From: a virus
Direction: 5' to 3' (one strand)
IMG/VR virus record: IMGVR_UViG_3300033064_002683
Span: 1 to 20,735 of that record
Length of the DNA stretch: 20,735 nucleotides
Made by a program: the position numbers and the translations under genes. Positions 14,185 through 20,420 of the stretch are shown piece by piece. The notes under the pieces were generated by a model. The model did not search any database. It was not told where the DNA came from and was given only the letters and a program-made list of their open reading frames with translations. Position 1 is the first letter of the stretch. Every line of letters begins with the position of its first letter.

Positions 14185-14682
14185 ATGGTTTATCCAGAAC
14201 AAACACAAACGCAGGGACCCCTAGGACAAAGCCAAATGCAGCTTTTACCTGTTTTATCCCCTATTTTTCCAGTATTTCCTTTTATTCCTGACCGCGACTT
14301 ATTTATTAATAGTATTATTGGTGGTGGCGGAGGATTACCTGGTCCCGCGGGACCTCCTGGCCCAGCAGGTCCAGCAGGTCCAGCAGGTCCGCCTGGTATT
14401 CCTGGCTTAGTACCTGTTACACTAGTAACTACTACGCCATACTTAGCAGATTTAACTGACTACTACTTAGTTGTAGGAGTAGCAGCACCTGTTAGCATAG
14501 TTCTACCAGTAGCACCTGAAGGAACAGTATTTATTGTAAAAGACACGGACGGAGATGCAAGTACTAACCCAATTACAATTACTGCCACCACAACAATTGA
14601 CGGTGCGCCAAGCGCAATAATTAACACGGATTATGGTAGTATTACACTAATCTTTAACGGCGTAGAATGGAACATTGTATGA
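14185..14682 (+). CDS. Collagen-like virion / fibre protein
   Basis: 165 residues from ATG 14185, with AAGGAG 8 bases upstream (an upstream GTG at 14155 lies in the terminator stem). The N-terminal 45 residues are Gln/Pro/Phe-rich. Eight uninterrupted Gly-X-Y triplets run from G50 to about 73 (GLP, GPA, GPP, then mostly GPA), enough to form a short collagen triple helix. The C-terminal domain (about 75-165) is beta-rich, ending with a VKDTDGD turn and IFNGVEWNIV, like C-terminal knobs of phage fibre and tail proteins. It is probably a trimeric virion adhesin or stalk. The stop overlaps the next start (ATGA), tying it to the two large adhesin genes. Confidence 0.88.
   Translation: MVYPEQTQTQGPLGQSQMQLLPVLSPIFPVFPFIPDRDLFINSIIGGGGGLPGPAGPPGPAGPAGPAGPPGIPGLVPVTLVTTTPYLADLTDYYLVVGVAAPVSIVLPVAPEGTVFIVKDTDGDASTNPITITATTTIDGAPSAIINTDYGSITLIFNGVEWNIV
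14362..14388 (+). repeat. Three tandem 9-bp units in the collagen stretch
   Basis: CCAGCAGGT is repeated exactly three times (14362-14370, 14371-14379, 14380-14388), encoding Pro-Ala-Gly. The identity at DNA level suggests recent expansion or slippage, which would change stalk length in whole triplets. Confidence 0.85.
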
Positions 14683-15785
14683 GTTATAGACAACCTTTAG
14701 CAACAACACTAGTACCAGGCACTGTACGCGTAGGCGCCGGGCTAGCCATTACGCCGCAAGGTGTACTTAGCGCAGTAGGCGGTGGTGGTACTGTTGGTTT
14801 TTCCGTTATTAATGCAGTACCACAAACAACAACCAGTGCTGATGGCACTGTGCCGGTAACTGGCTTAACTCTAACGCCTGGTGCAGGTACATATCAGGTA
14901 TCGGCAAGTGTTAATTACAGTTTAGTGCCTGATGGTACTAGCATTACTGCTCAAGCAGCAACTGATGTAGCTGCACTTGCTGCAGCACTTCTAGCACTAC
15001 CTGGAGGCATACCTCATGTAGCAATATTTGGTAATGGTGAAGTACTAGCACCAGGCGTCTATACTACTGTAGGCGCAGCAACAATTCAAGGTATCTTAAC
15101 GCTTGATGCTGGTGGTGACCCTAACGCTGTGTTTGTAATTCGCAGTGCAGGCGCTATTACTTCGGTAGCAGCATCACAAGTAGTACTATTAAACGGTGCC
15201 AATGCAGCCAACGTATTTTGGCTTAGTACCGGAGCTACCGCACTAGGTGCCGCTACTACTTTTGTGGGAACAGTAATAGCAACAGCTGCTGCAAGTGCAG
15301 GTGCAGGTACTGTAATTAACGGCAGATTGTTATCAACTGCTGGTGCAATTACAACTGATACAAACGTGGTTTCACGCCCACTTACAGTAGGCGTAATTCC
15401 TGTTGGCGTACTACAAACTTTTGCACTATTTACAACTGTTGGTAATGTAACTAACACAGGTACTTCAACAATCAATGGCGATATAGGTACTAACTTAGGT
15501 GTAATTAGTGGGTACGGCTTACCCTCTGTAGTAAACGGAAACATTTACCCAGCAGGTGCCAGCGGTGCAGGCCCAGTTATTGCAGAGTTTGCAATATTTG
15601 CTAACGGCGTGTTAGTTCCAACAAGTACTCGCGTAATTAACTCAGATACTAGCATCCCAAGCAATATTGCAGCTCTACAAGCCACAGCTACTGTGCTTGC
15701 GGGTCAAGCAATTACTGTTAGGTCTACAGTTACCACAGGTACACTAACTTCTAATAACAAAATTTTATCACTAATACAGGTATAA
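14679..15785 (+). CDS. Adhesin-like protein: C1q/TNF-like jelly roll with inserted, permuted DUF3494 (ice-binding-type) domain
   Basis: 368 residues from ATG 14679 (ATGA overlap; the MSY start matches the paralog). Residues 1-33 hold the fibre-type motif G-T-V-R-V-G-A-G-L...G-V-L-S. Residues 41-83 resemble the first strands of a C1q/TNF-like jelly roll (GLTLTPGAGTYQVS), and 300-368 resemble its remaining strands (FAIFANGVLVPTST, then AGQAITVRS and ILSLIQV). Between them, 88-293 carry DUF3494 features in swapped order. First come the helix (88-108) and the part normally C-terminal: LAPGVY 123-128, LTLDAGGDPNAVF 140-152, NVFW 178-181, NGRLLS 214-219. Then comes the part normally N-terminal: FALF 248-251, NGDIGTNLG 266-274, SGYG 277-280. 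Likely a virion-surface binding protein; an ice or sugar ligand is unproven. Confidence 0.85.
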   Translation: MSYRQPLATTLVPGTVRVGAGLAITPQGVLSAVGGGGTVGFSVINAVPQTTTSADGTVPVTGLTLTPGAGTYQVSASVNYSLVPDGTSITAQAATDVAALAAALLALPGGIPHVAIFGNGEVLAPGVYTTVGAATIQGILTLDAGGDPNAVFVIRSAGAITSVAASQVVLLNGANAANVFWLSTGATALGAATTFVGTVIATAAASAGAGTVINGRLLSTAGAITTDTNVVSRPLTVGVIPVGVLQTFALFTTVGNVTNTGTSTINGDIGTNLGVISGYGLPSVVNGNIYPAGASGAGPVIAEFAIFANGVLVPTSTRVINSDTSIPSNIAALQATATVLAGQAITVRSTVTTGTLTSNNKILSLIQV

Positions 15786-15786
15786 T

Positions 15787-16887
15787 ATGAGTTATAAAGC
15801 ACCACTAGCTTCCCTTACAAACTCTGGCGTTGTCAAAGTTGGCAGCGGTTTACGCATGAATACTGGGGGTATACTAACCACGGGCGGTTTCGCTGTTGAA
15901 GCAAGTGCTAGACAGATTACTACCGCAACAGACGGTTTAGTAGCAATAAACTCTATGACACTTACTCCTGGCGCAGGAACATATCGTGTGTTGTTTAATG
16001 CCAACTATAGTATTAATTCAATACCAGGAGACATCACTGCCCAAACTGCACTAGAAGTAGATGCACTCTATGTAACACTAACTGGATTTCCTCCTGGTAT
16101 AGTACATGGCGCAATATTTGGACTTGGTGAAACAATTACTCCTGGCGTATATGATGTTGCTAGTGCAGCAGATATACAAGGAACGCTAACCCTAGACGGC
16201 TTAGGCAATGCTACTTCTGTGTTTATATTTAGAATTGCAGGAGCACTAACTAGCACAACAGGTGCACAAATTACACTTGTAAATGGTGCACTACCTTCTA
16301 ATGTATTTTGGTTAGCAGAAGGTGCTGTAGCACTAGCAGATACCTGCATACTTGATGGTACATTTTTTGCACATAACGCTGCGGTAAGTGTAGGTAATGG
16401 TACCGGGCTTAACGGTAGGTTGTTAAGCAACAATGGTAACATTAATACTGACGGTAATTTTGTTATTGTGCCGGTAAACCCGCCGCCAAGTGCAGTTCCA
16501 ATTGGAACAACACTTGCTGGATTTATCTTATTTACCAACAACGGCAATCTTACTAATATTAACCAAGGTACCTATCTTGGTAATATTGGTACTGATAACG
16601 GTACTATAACAGGCTATGATACACCAACAATTGTATTTGGGGGCACGTACCCGCCGGGTAGTTTAGGCCCCGGCACTACTGCTTTTAGTGTAGGTGCATA
16701 TCAAAACGGTGTGTTAATTCCAACATCTACAAGAAATGTATCTGGTATTAGCTCTATTGGCGACAGAACAGTAACACTACAAACAACAGCAACTGTGGGT
16801 GCAGGTCAACAAATCCAAATACGTTCACAAGTAGCAAGCGGCTCGCTTAACATAGACAATAGAGATTTAGTATTATTTTTAGCATAA
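15787..16887 (+). CDS. Second adhesin-like paralog with the same nested, permuted architecture
   Basis: 366 residues, starting one base after the previous stop with AGG upstream. The domain order matches the preceding gene: N-terminal G-V-V-K-V-G-S-G-L motif (14-22); first jelly-roll strands (SMTLTPGAGTYRV 56-68); helix (82-98); the usually C-terminal DUF3494 part (TPGVY 118-122, LTLDGLGNATSVF 134-146, NVFW 172-175, LNGRLLS 208-214); a proline linker (about 229-238); the usually N-terminal DUF3494 part (FILF 246-249, LGNIGTDNG 264-272, TGYD 275-278); and closing strands (YQNGVLIPTSTR 305-316, GQQIQIRS 340-347). It is clearly homologous but well diverged from its neighbour, so an old duplication. 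Cys187 is its only cysteine. The pair may form different subunits or alternative tips. Confidence 0.85.
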   Translation: MSYKAPLASLTNSGVVKVGSGLRMNTGGILTTGGFAVEASARQITTATDGLVAINSMTLTPGAGTYRVLFNANYSINSIPGDITAQTALEVDALYVTLTGFPPGIVHGAIFGLGETITPGVYDVASAADIQGTLTLDGLGNATSVFIFRIAGALTSTTGAQITLVNGALPSNVFWLAEGAVALADTCILDGTFFAHNAAVSVGNGTGLNGRLLSNNGNINTDGNFVIVPVNPPPSAVPIGTTLAGFILFTNNGNLTNINQGTYLGNIGTDNGTITGYDTPTIVFGGTYPPGSLGPGTTAFSVGAYQNGVLIPTSTRNVSGISSIGDRTVTLQTTATVGAGQQIQIRSQVASGSLNIDNRDLVLFLA

Positions 16888-16889
16888 CA

Positions 16890-16923
16890 AAAAAGCCCGC
16901 ACAATTGCTTGTGCGGGCTTTTT
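16890..16923. terminator. Bidirectional terminator between convergent blocks
   Basis: AAAAAGCCCGCACAA (16890-16904) pairs perfectly over 15 bases with TTGTGCGGGCTTTTT (16909-16923) around TTGC. An A run on the left and a T run on the right make it functional in both directions, ending the adhesin unit and the - strand late unit. Confidence 0.96.
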
Positions 16924-16924
16924 C

Positions 16925-17713
16925 TTATTGTGAACTACGTAGCATCCACGAGTGCTTTTCGTGTGCAGTAATGCGATCTGCTAAAAAGTTTTCAAAACCA
17001 AACTTACTATATAACCCACACAAATTATAGGCTTTACGCAGTGTTTCTAGTACAGTTTCGTTGCACATTAATAGTTCGGAAACCATTGAGTCTTTTGCAG
17101 GTACCACAAGTGTTTCTTCAATTTGTGCTAAATCTAAGATTTGCTGCAAGCTACCAGGTGCGCTAATTTGTAGTGTACGAAGCTGCTCAGCAAACGTATC
17201 AATGGACTCGTAAACTTCAGTATAAATTTCGCCAAATAGTTCATGATACTGAAAAAAGTCTTGTCCTACAACATTCCAGTGAAACCCAGCAGTTTTTGCA
17301 TAAAATGCATAGCTAGTAGCAAATGCTTCTAGCACAGATTTTTCTAGTTCCGACATATTAAGTTCTTTTTTGCTAAGCGACTTGCCTTCGCGAGCGCGCA
17401 TAATTTGATCACGCTTTGTTTCTGCCCAAGTTTGACCACCGTCGCCGCCCCACAAATCCCAAGCTACTCGACCCGGACTAGGAAAGCCTTCTTCGCCAGT
17501 AGAAAAACCAGTTGCTTGTTTGTCAACCGCATGACGTGAAAAAAACGAGTGCATGCGTAACACTGTATCTTCCGACAGAGGTTCGCGGTCTTTTAGTTGA
17601 TTAGCACGAGCTAAACCAACGGCTGTACCACCGGGTCTGCCTTCTTCTTTCCAAGCAAGTGCTCGTTTAGCTGCGGTAGCCATGCCTGTTGTAGGTGTAT
17701 AAGTTTCTGCCAC
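16925..17713 (-). CDS. Dps-like ferritin fused to an N-terminal phage domain
   Basis: 262 residues, GTG start with AAGGAA 7 bases upstream. Residues about 121-262 form a complete Dps-like four-helix ferritin. The inter-subunit ferroxidase ligands H145 (HWN), H157 (YHELF), D172 and E176 (DTFAE) keep canonical spacing, and the C-terminus ends HEKHSWMLRS, as in Dps. Residues about 8-98 are a separate domain with AAKRALAWKEEGRPGGTAVG, LSEDTVLRMHSFFSRH and AWDLWGGDGG segments. I recall this domain from phage head or structural proteins and other phage fusions, but not its function. A Ser/Lys-rich linker (about 100-120) joins them. Likely roles are iron and peroxide detoxification or DNA binding, possibly targeted to the virion by the N-terminal domain (inference). 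The neighbour upstream is the HNH gene. Confidence 0.88.
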   Translation of the reverse strand: MAETYTPTTGMATAAKRALAWKEEGRPGGTAVGLARANQLKDREPLSEDTVLRMHSFFSRHAVDKQATGFSTGEEGFPSPGRVAWDLWGGDGGQTWAETKRDQIMRAREGKSLSKKELNMSELEKSVLEAFATSYAFYAKTAGFHWNVVGQDFFQYHELFGEIYTEVYESIDTFAEQLRTLQISAPGSLQQILDLAQIEETLVVPAKDSMVSELLMCNETVLETLRKAYNLCGLYSKFGFENFLADRITAHEKHSWMLRSSQ

Positions 17714-17721
17714 TTTATTCC

Positions 17722-18207
17722 TTAGTTATTGTAAAATTCGCCATGTAATTCCATAGCTTTATTATTGTATGCTACGGAAGCTTCTTCTGGCGTTTTAAAT
17801 GAGCCTAAAGATAGTGTCTTGCCGTTATACCGTATTTGAGCCCTATAGTTATTATTAGCTTTATTAAAGTATATACCTTTTATTCCAGTACTACTATCTT
17901 TATGAGCTTTAATATTATAACTATTTTCTACCGTAGTAGCTTCTCGTAAATTATCTAATCTGTTATCAGATCTAATGCCATTAATATGATCTATATAATT
18001 AGTAGGCCATTCTTGAAAACAATATAACCAAGCCAGTCTATGTGCTCTATAAATATGTTTATTAATATTTATACTAATATATCCATTAGATAATGTTCCA
18101 GCTATTTTTCCTTTAACGGCTTTACTAGATCTAGTATATTTCCAAGTAAATAATCCTGTATCAGGATTATAGTCTAGTATATCTACTAGTTTGTTATAAG
18201 TAATCAT
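17722..18207 (-). CDS. HNH homing-type endonuclease with AP2 DNA-binding domain
   Basis: 161 residues. An N-terminal segment with NPDTGLFTW is followed by the HNH core (about 53-92: YRAHRLAW, then DHINGIRSDNRLDNLREAT) and an AP2-like domain (about 106-157: GIKGIYF, YRAQIRYNGKTLSLGSF, A-YNNKA). This is the standard layout of free-standing phage homing endonucleases. The gene is visibly more AT-rich than its neighbours, has its own promoter (18238-18266) and lies between phoH and the Dps fusion, all consistent with an inserted selfish gene. No intron or disrupted host gene is evident around it. Start ATG 18207 has only a weak SD. Confidence 0.93.
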   Translation of the reverse strand: MITYNKLVDILDYNPDTGLFTWKYTRSSKAVKGKIAGTLSNGYISININKHIYRAHRLAWLYCFQEWPTNYIDHINGIRSDNRLDNLREATTVENSYNIKAHKDSSTGIKGIYFNKANNNYRAQIRYNGKTLSLGSFKTPEEASVAYNNKAMELHGEFYNN

Positions 18208-18232
18208 TATTACACCAATTTATTTTAATACT

Positions 18233-18264
18233 GCATTATTATACCATTATAGGCATAATAATGC
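18233..18264. repeat. Inverted repeat spanning the HNH gene promoter
   Basis: GCATTATTAT (18233-18242) and ATAATAATGC (18255-18264) are exact inverted repeats around a 12-base centre. On the - strand they cover the promoter from -35 to -10, so the site could be an operator or hairpin. Confidence 0.75.
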
Positions 18265-18266
18265 AA
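18238..18266 (-). promoter_or_regulatory. Sigma70-type promoter for the HNH endonuclease gene
   Basis: Read on the - strand: TTGCAT (18266-18261), a 17-base spacer and TATAAT (18243-18238), then about 30 bases to ATG 18207. Same spacing as the + strand promoters. It may also transcribe the Dps fusion downstream. Confidence 0.8.
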
Positions 18267-18267
18267 G

Positions 18268-18281
18268 TATAAAATTTTATA
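18268..18281. repeat. Perfect 14-bp AT palindrome after phoH
   Basis: TATAAAATTTTATA is self-complementary and sits between the phoH stop codon and the -35 box of the HNH promoter. It may mark an insertion boundary or a weak transcription stop; no T-run hairpin terminator is present for phoH. Confidence 0.6.
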
Positions 18282-18288
18282 TGTGTAA

Positions 18289-19008
18289 TTAATCTTTATA
18301 GGCTAGTATTACGGCTTTACACATTTTGCTACGAACAATATCTTCGTCTAAGAAACGGATAACCTCAATGCCTGGTAAACGTTCTAAGCGACGCACAGCA
18401 TCTAGCAATCCACTATCCGAAATGTCACACTGCTCTGGGTCGCCTGACAAAATAACTTTGCAGTTTTTGCCAATGCGTGATAAAAGCATTTTAAACTCAG
18501 TTTTTGTCATGTTTTGGACTTCATCAACCAAGATAATAGCATTGTCAAAACTAGCTCCGCGCATAAATCCCAGCGGTTTAGGGTCGATGTTTTTGGCTTT
18601 TAATGAGTATTCATAAAAGCCAGGGCCTAATGCTCGTTTAAACACTTGTGTAAAGGGTTCTAAGTAAGGCGCGTATTTTTCATCCAATTCACCTGGCAAG
18701 AAACCTAAGCCGCGGCCGGTTTCTACGTTTGGACGTGTTAAGATAATTTTGTCAATTTTTTTGTGGTATAGCTGTTCAGCTGCGTAGTTTGCTGCAACAA
18801 ATGTTTTACCAGTACCCGCGCTACCAATACCAAAAATTACTTCATTGTTTTTAATAGCTTCTAAGTATTCGCCTTGAATAAAATTTAGTGGTTTAATTGC
18901 AACAAATCCTTGTGCACGATTGCCTTCTGGAAATAAATCCGGTTGAACATTATCGTTATAGGGTCTTTGTTGCTTTTTACGAGCTTTTTTACCAGAGTTT
19001 GTAGACAT
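18289..19008 (-). CDS. phoH: PhoH-like P-loop ATPase
   Basis: 239 residues. A Lys/Arg-rich, probably flexible N-terminus (1-35) precedes a PhoH ATPase domain: Walker A GSAGTGKT (62-69), TRPNVETGRGLGFLPGE (91-107), Walker B IILVDEVQN (158-166), sensor SGDPEQ (188-193) and the C-terminal arginine region (FLDEDIVRS). All family landmarks are intact. PhoH is common in aquatic phages. Its role there is not settled; proposals include RNA metabolism and phosphate-stress response. AAAGGA lies ahead of the ATG. No pho box is visible upstream. It follows the lysozyme gene by 40 bases on the same strand. Confidence 0.94.
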   Translation of the reverse strand: MSTNSGKKARKKQQRPYNDNVQPDLFPEGNRAQGFVAIKPLNFIQGEYLEAIKNNEVIFGIGSAGTGKTFVAANYAAEQLYHKKIDKIILTRPNVETGRGLGFLPGELDEKYAPYLEPFTQVFKRALGPGFYEYSLKAKNIDPKPLGFMRGASFDNAIILVDEVQNMTKTEFKMLLSRIGKNCKVILSGDPEQCDISDSGLLDAVRRLERLPGIEVIRFLDEDIVRSKMCKAVILAYKD

Positions 19009-19043
19009 AGGTATCCTTTGGAGATTTTACTTATAATAATATA

Positions 19044-19057
19044 CCGGCTTACGCCGG
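19044..19057 (-). other. Hairpin with a GNRA tetraloop enclosing the lysozyme stop codon
   Basis: On the - strand CCGGC pairs with GCCGG around GTAA, a GNRA-type tetraloop whose last three bases are the TAA stop of the lysozyme gene. No T run follows, so this is not an ordinary terminator. Confidence 0.6.
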
Positions 19058-19504
19058 AAAGAATTTTGCTTCGGCTTGGCGTCTTTTTACTAACCCTGGT
19101 AAAACTCGCCCTCCTCCTTTATTCCAAAGCAAAAGTTGCGCGGCAGCTTCCTGCCATTTTTCTTCACGAACACGCTTAGCCAGTGTACTGGCACGATATC
19201 GTGGACCACCTAGGTTATATGCAAAATCAGTTAGTGCACCTAATACTTGTGGAAATTTTATTACGTTTGGCGTTGCGGATAGTACAGCAGGCATATAGTT
19301 GTGGGCTATTTCATGTTGTAGCCACTCTAGTGCTAATGCTTTAGTTATTGGTTTATGGTCTTTGGTTACACGCGTACCGTCCGGCTTGTATACAGTGCCA
19401 TATCCTATAGTCCAGTAGCCTGCTGGACACAAGTAGGGTGTGGCACTAAAGCCTTCAAAGTGTATACAAAGTTGTGTGGCTAGTTCAATTGCCTTTGCGT
19501 TCAT
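19049..19504 (-). CDS. GH24 phage lysozyme (endolysin)
   Basis: Muramidase of 151 residues that cleaves the peptidoglycan glycan backbone at lysis. The catalytic set is E17 (HFEGF), C26 and T32, with the E-8aa-C-5aa-T spacing known from P21/P22-type lysozymes, followed by IGYGT. The rest of the fold is recognisable (ALTDFAYNLG at 91-100, and an RR near the C-terminus). There is no signal peptide or N-terminal SAR membrane segment, so export should depend on the holin encoded immediately upstream, whose 3' end it overlaps by 20 bases. Confidence 0.93.
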   Translation of the reverse strand: MNAKAIELATQLCIHFEGFSATPYLCPAGYWTIGYGTVYKPDGTRVTKDHKPITKALALEWLQHEIAHNYMPAVLSATPNVIKFPQVLGALTDFAYNLGGPRYRASTLAKRVREEKWQEAAAQLLLWNKGGGRVLPGLVKRRQAEAKFFPA

Positions 19505-19958
19505 ATACTCTGCCTACAAACCAAAACGATATAATCATAAAAAATATAGAAATGTCGTCTTTGGTCCAAAGTGGTACAAGCACTTCTTGCCATGAACCGC
19601 CTTGCTGTATGGCCAGTGTATAAAGTGCAACTTTAACTAAAAAGTAACAACCCAAGAAAAGGTAAGTAGTAATGGGTCTAACTAGTGCATTAACAGCAGC
19701 AATAAACCAACCGGCAGCAACCGAAGTTTTGCCCTGCTCTTCAATAGCTGCGCCAATAGCGTCAAATTCTTTTGCTTGCAGTTGTTGATGACCTTGACGA
19801 ATTTGAACTTCAGCTTGAGTTTTAGCAAAGTCATGTTCTAGTCCAAGCATTTTTAATTCGTGCTCGCGTTCTGATTTGCGGTCAAAAAGTTTCATCATTT
19901 CTGGCGCAAGGCGAAGCACTCCGCCAAGTGCCCCGCTTAGTAGTGTTTCTAATATCAT
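19485..19958 (-). CDS. Holin of the 3TM / GTA type
   Basis: 157 residues. An amphipathic, Gly-rich N-terminal segment (about 1-20) is followed by a charged helical region (about 25-75), then two strong membrane segments (about 97-116 and 134-149). The family landmarks RPITTY (94-99) and FWFVGR (145-150) are present, as in the 3TM holins of many phages and gene transfer agents. It would form membrane lesions that release the lysozyme encoded next. GGAG lies 9 bases before the ATG, overlapping the end of the preceding gene by position but not frame. Confidence 0.88.
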   Translation of the reverse strand: MILETLLSGALGGVLRLAPEMMKLFDRKSEREHELKMLGLEHDFAKTQAEVQIRQGHQQLQAKEFDAIGAAIEEQGKTSVAAGWFIAAVNALVRPITTYLFLGCYFLVKVALYTLAIQQGGSWQEVLVPLWTKDDISIFFMIISFWFVGRVYERKGN

Positions 19959-19961
19959 TGT

Positions 19962-20405
19962 TTAGGTCTCCGATAGTGCAGGCCAGATAATGTTAAAAGG
20001 ATCTGGTTGATCAGTTATGTCTCGCAATGCTTGCATGTAAGTGTCTAAGTTAACAACTGTATTATTTACTTGTAGACCCATGCGTTGCTGACTTAATGCT
20101 CGGGTTAATTTCCACTCCATATTAGAAATAATACCGTCACGTTTAAGTCGTATACCACCCCACTGTTTTTGTAGTCGAACAGCCATCTCTTGTTCAGTTA
20201 AATCAACTAGTTGCCAGCTTGTACCAGTCCAGTTTAAATGCTGTAGTTCAGAGTTATAAATAGGCGGCTCACTTGCTGTAACATATCCTGCGTCTGCTAT
20301 TTCTTCTAGAGTAAAAGCACTACTATCAGTTCTGGTTAGTCCGCTTGAAAGTCTTATTGTGTCTGGTAAAACGTTGGGACTTTGTTGGTTATAAGAATAT
20401 ATCAT
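19962..20405 (-). CDS. Tail fibre assembly / tail chaperone-like protein
   Basis: 147 residues. The pattern is TIRLSSGLTRTDSSAFTLEEIADAG at the N-terminus (given as key residues: IRL at 17-19, TRTD at 24-27, EEIADAG at 34-40), a short beta section with NWTGTSW (58-64), then a long helix starting LTEQE and a C-terminus reading ALRDITDQPDPFNIIWP (about 126-142). I recall this combination from small phage proteins next to tail fibres, annotated as tail assembly chaperones. SD AAGGAAA precedes the ATG. Position right after a structural gene supports this, but the function is inferred. Confidence 0.7.
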   Translation of the reverse strand: MIYSYNQQSPNVLPDTIRLSSGLTRTDSSAFTLEEIADAGYVTASEPPIYNSELQHLNWTGTSWQLVDLTEQEMAVRLQKQWGGIRLKRDGIISNMEWKLTRALSQQRMGLQVNNTVVNLDTYMQALRDITDQPDPFNIIWPALSET

Positions 20406-20420
20406 AGTTTATTTTCCTTG

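Noticed and set aside
14667-14678. ATG 14667 as the start of the first adhesin
   Set aside because: ATG 14679 gives the MSY N-terminus shared with the paralog and the ATGA overlap used elsewhere in this genome.
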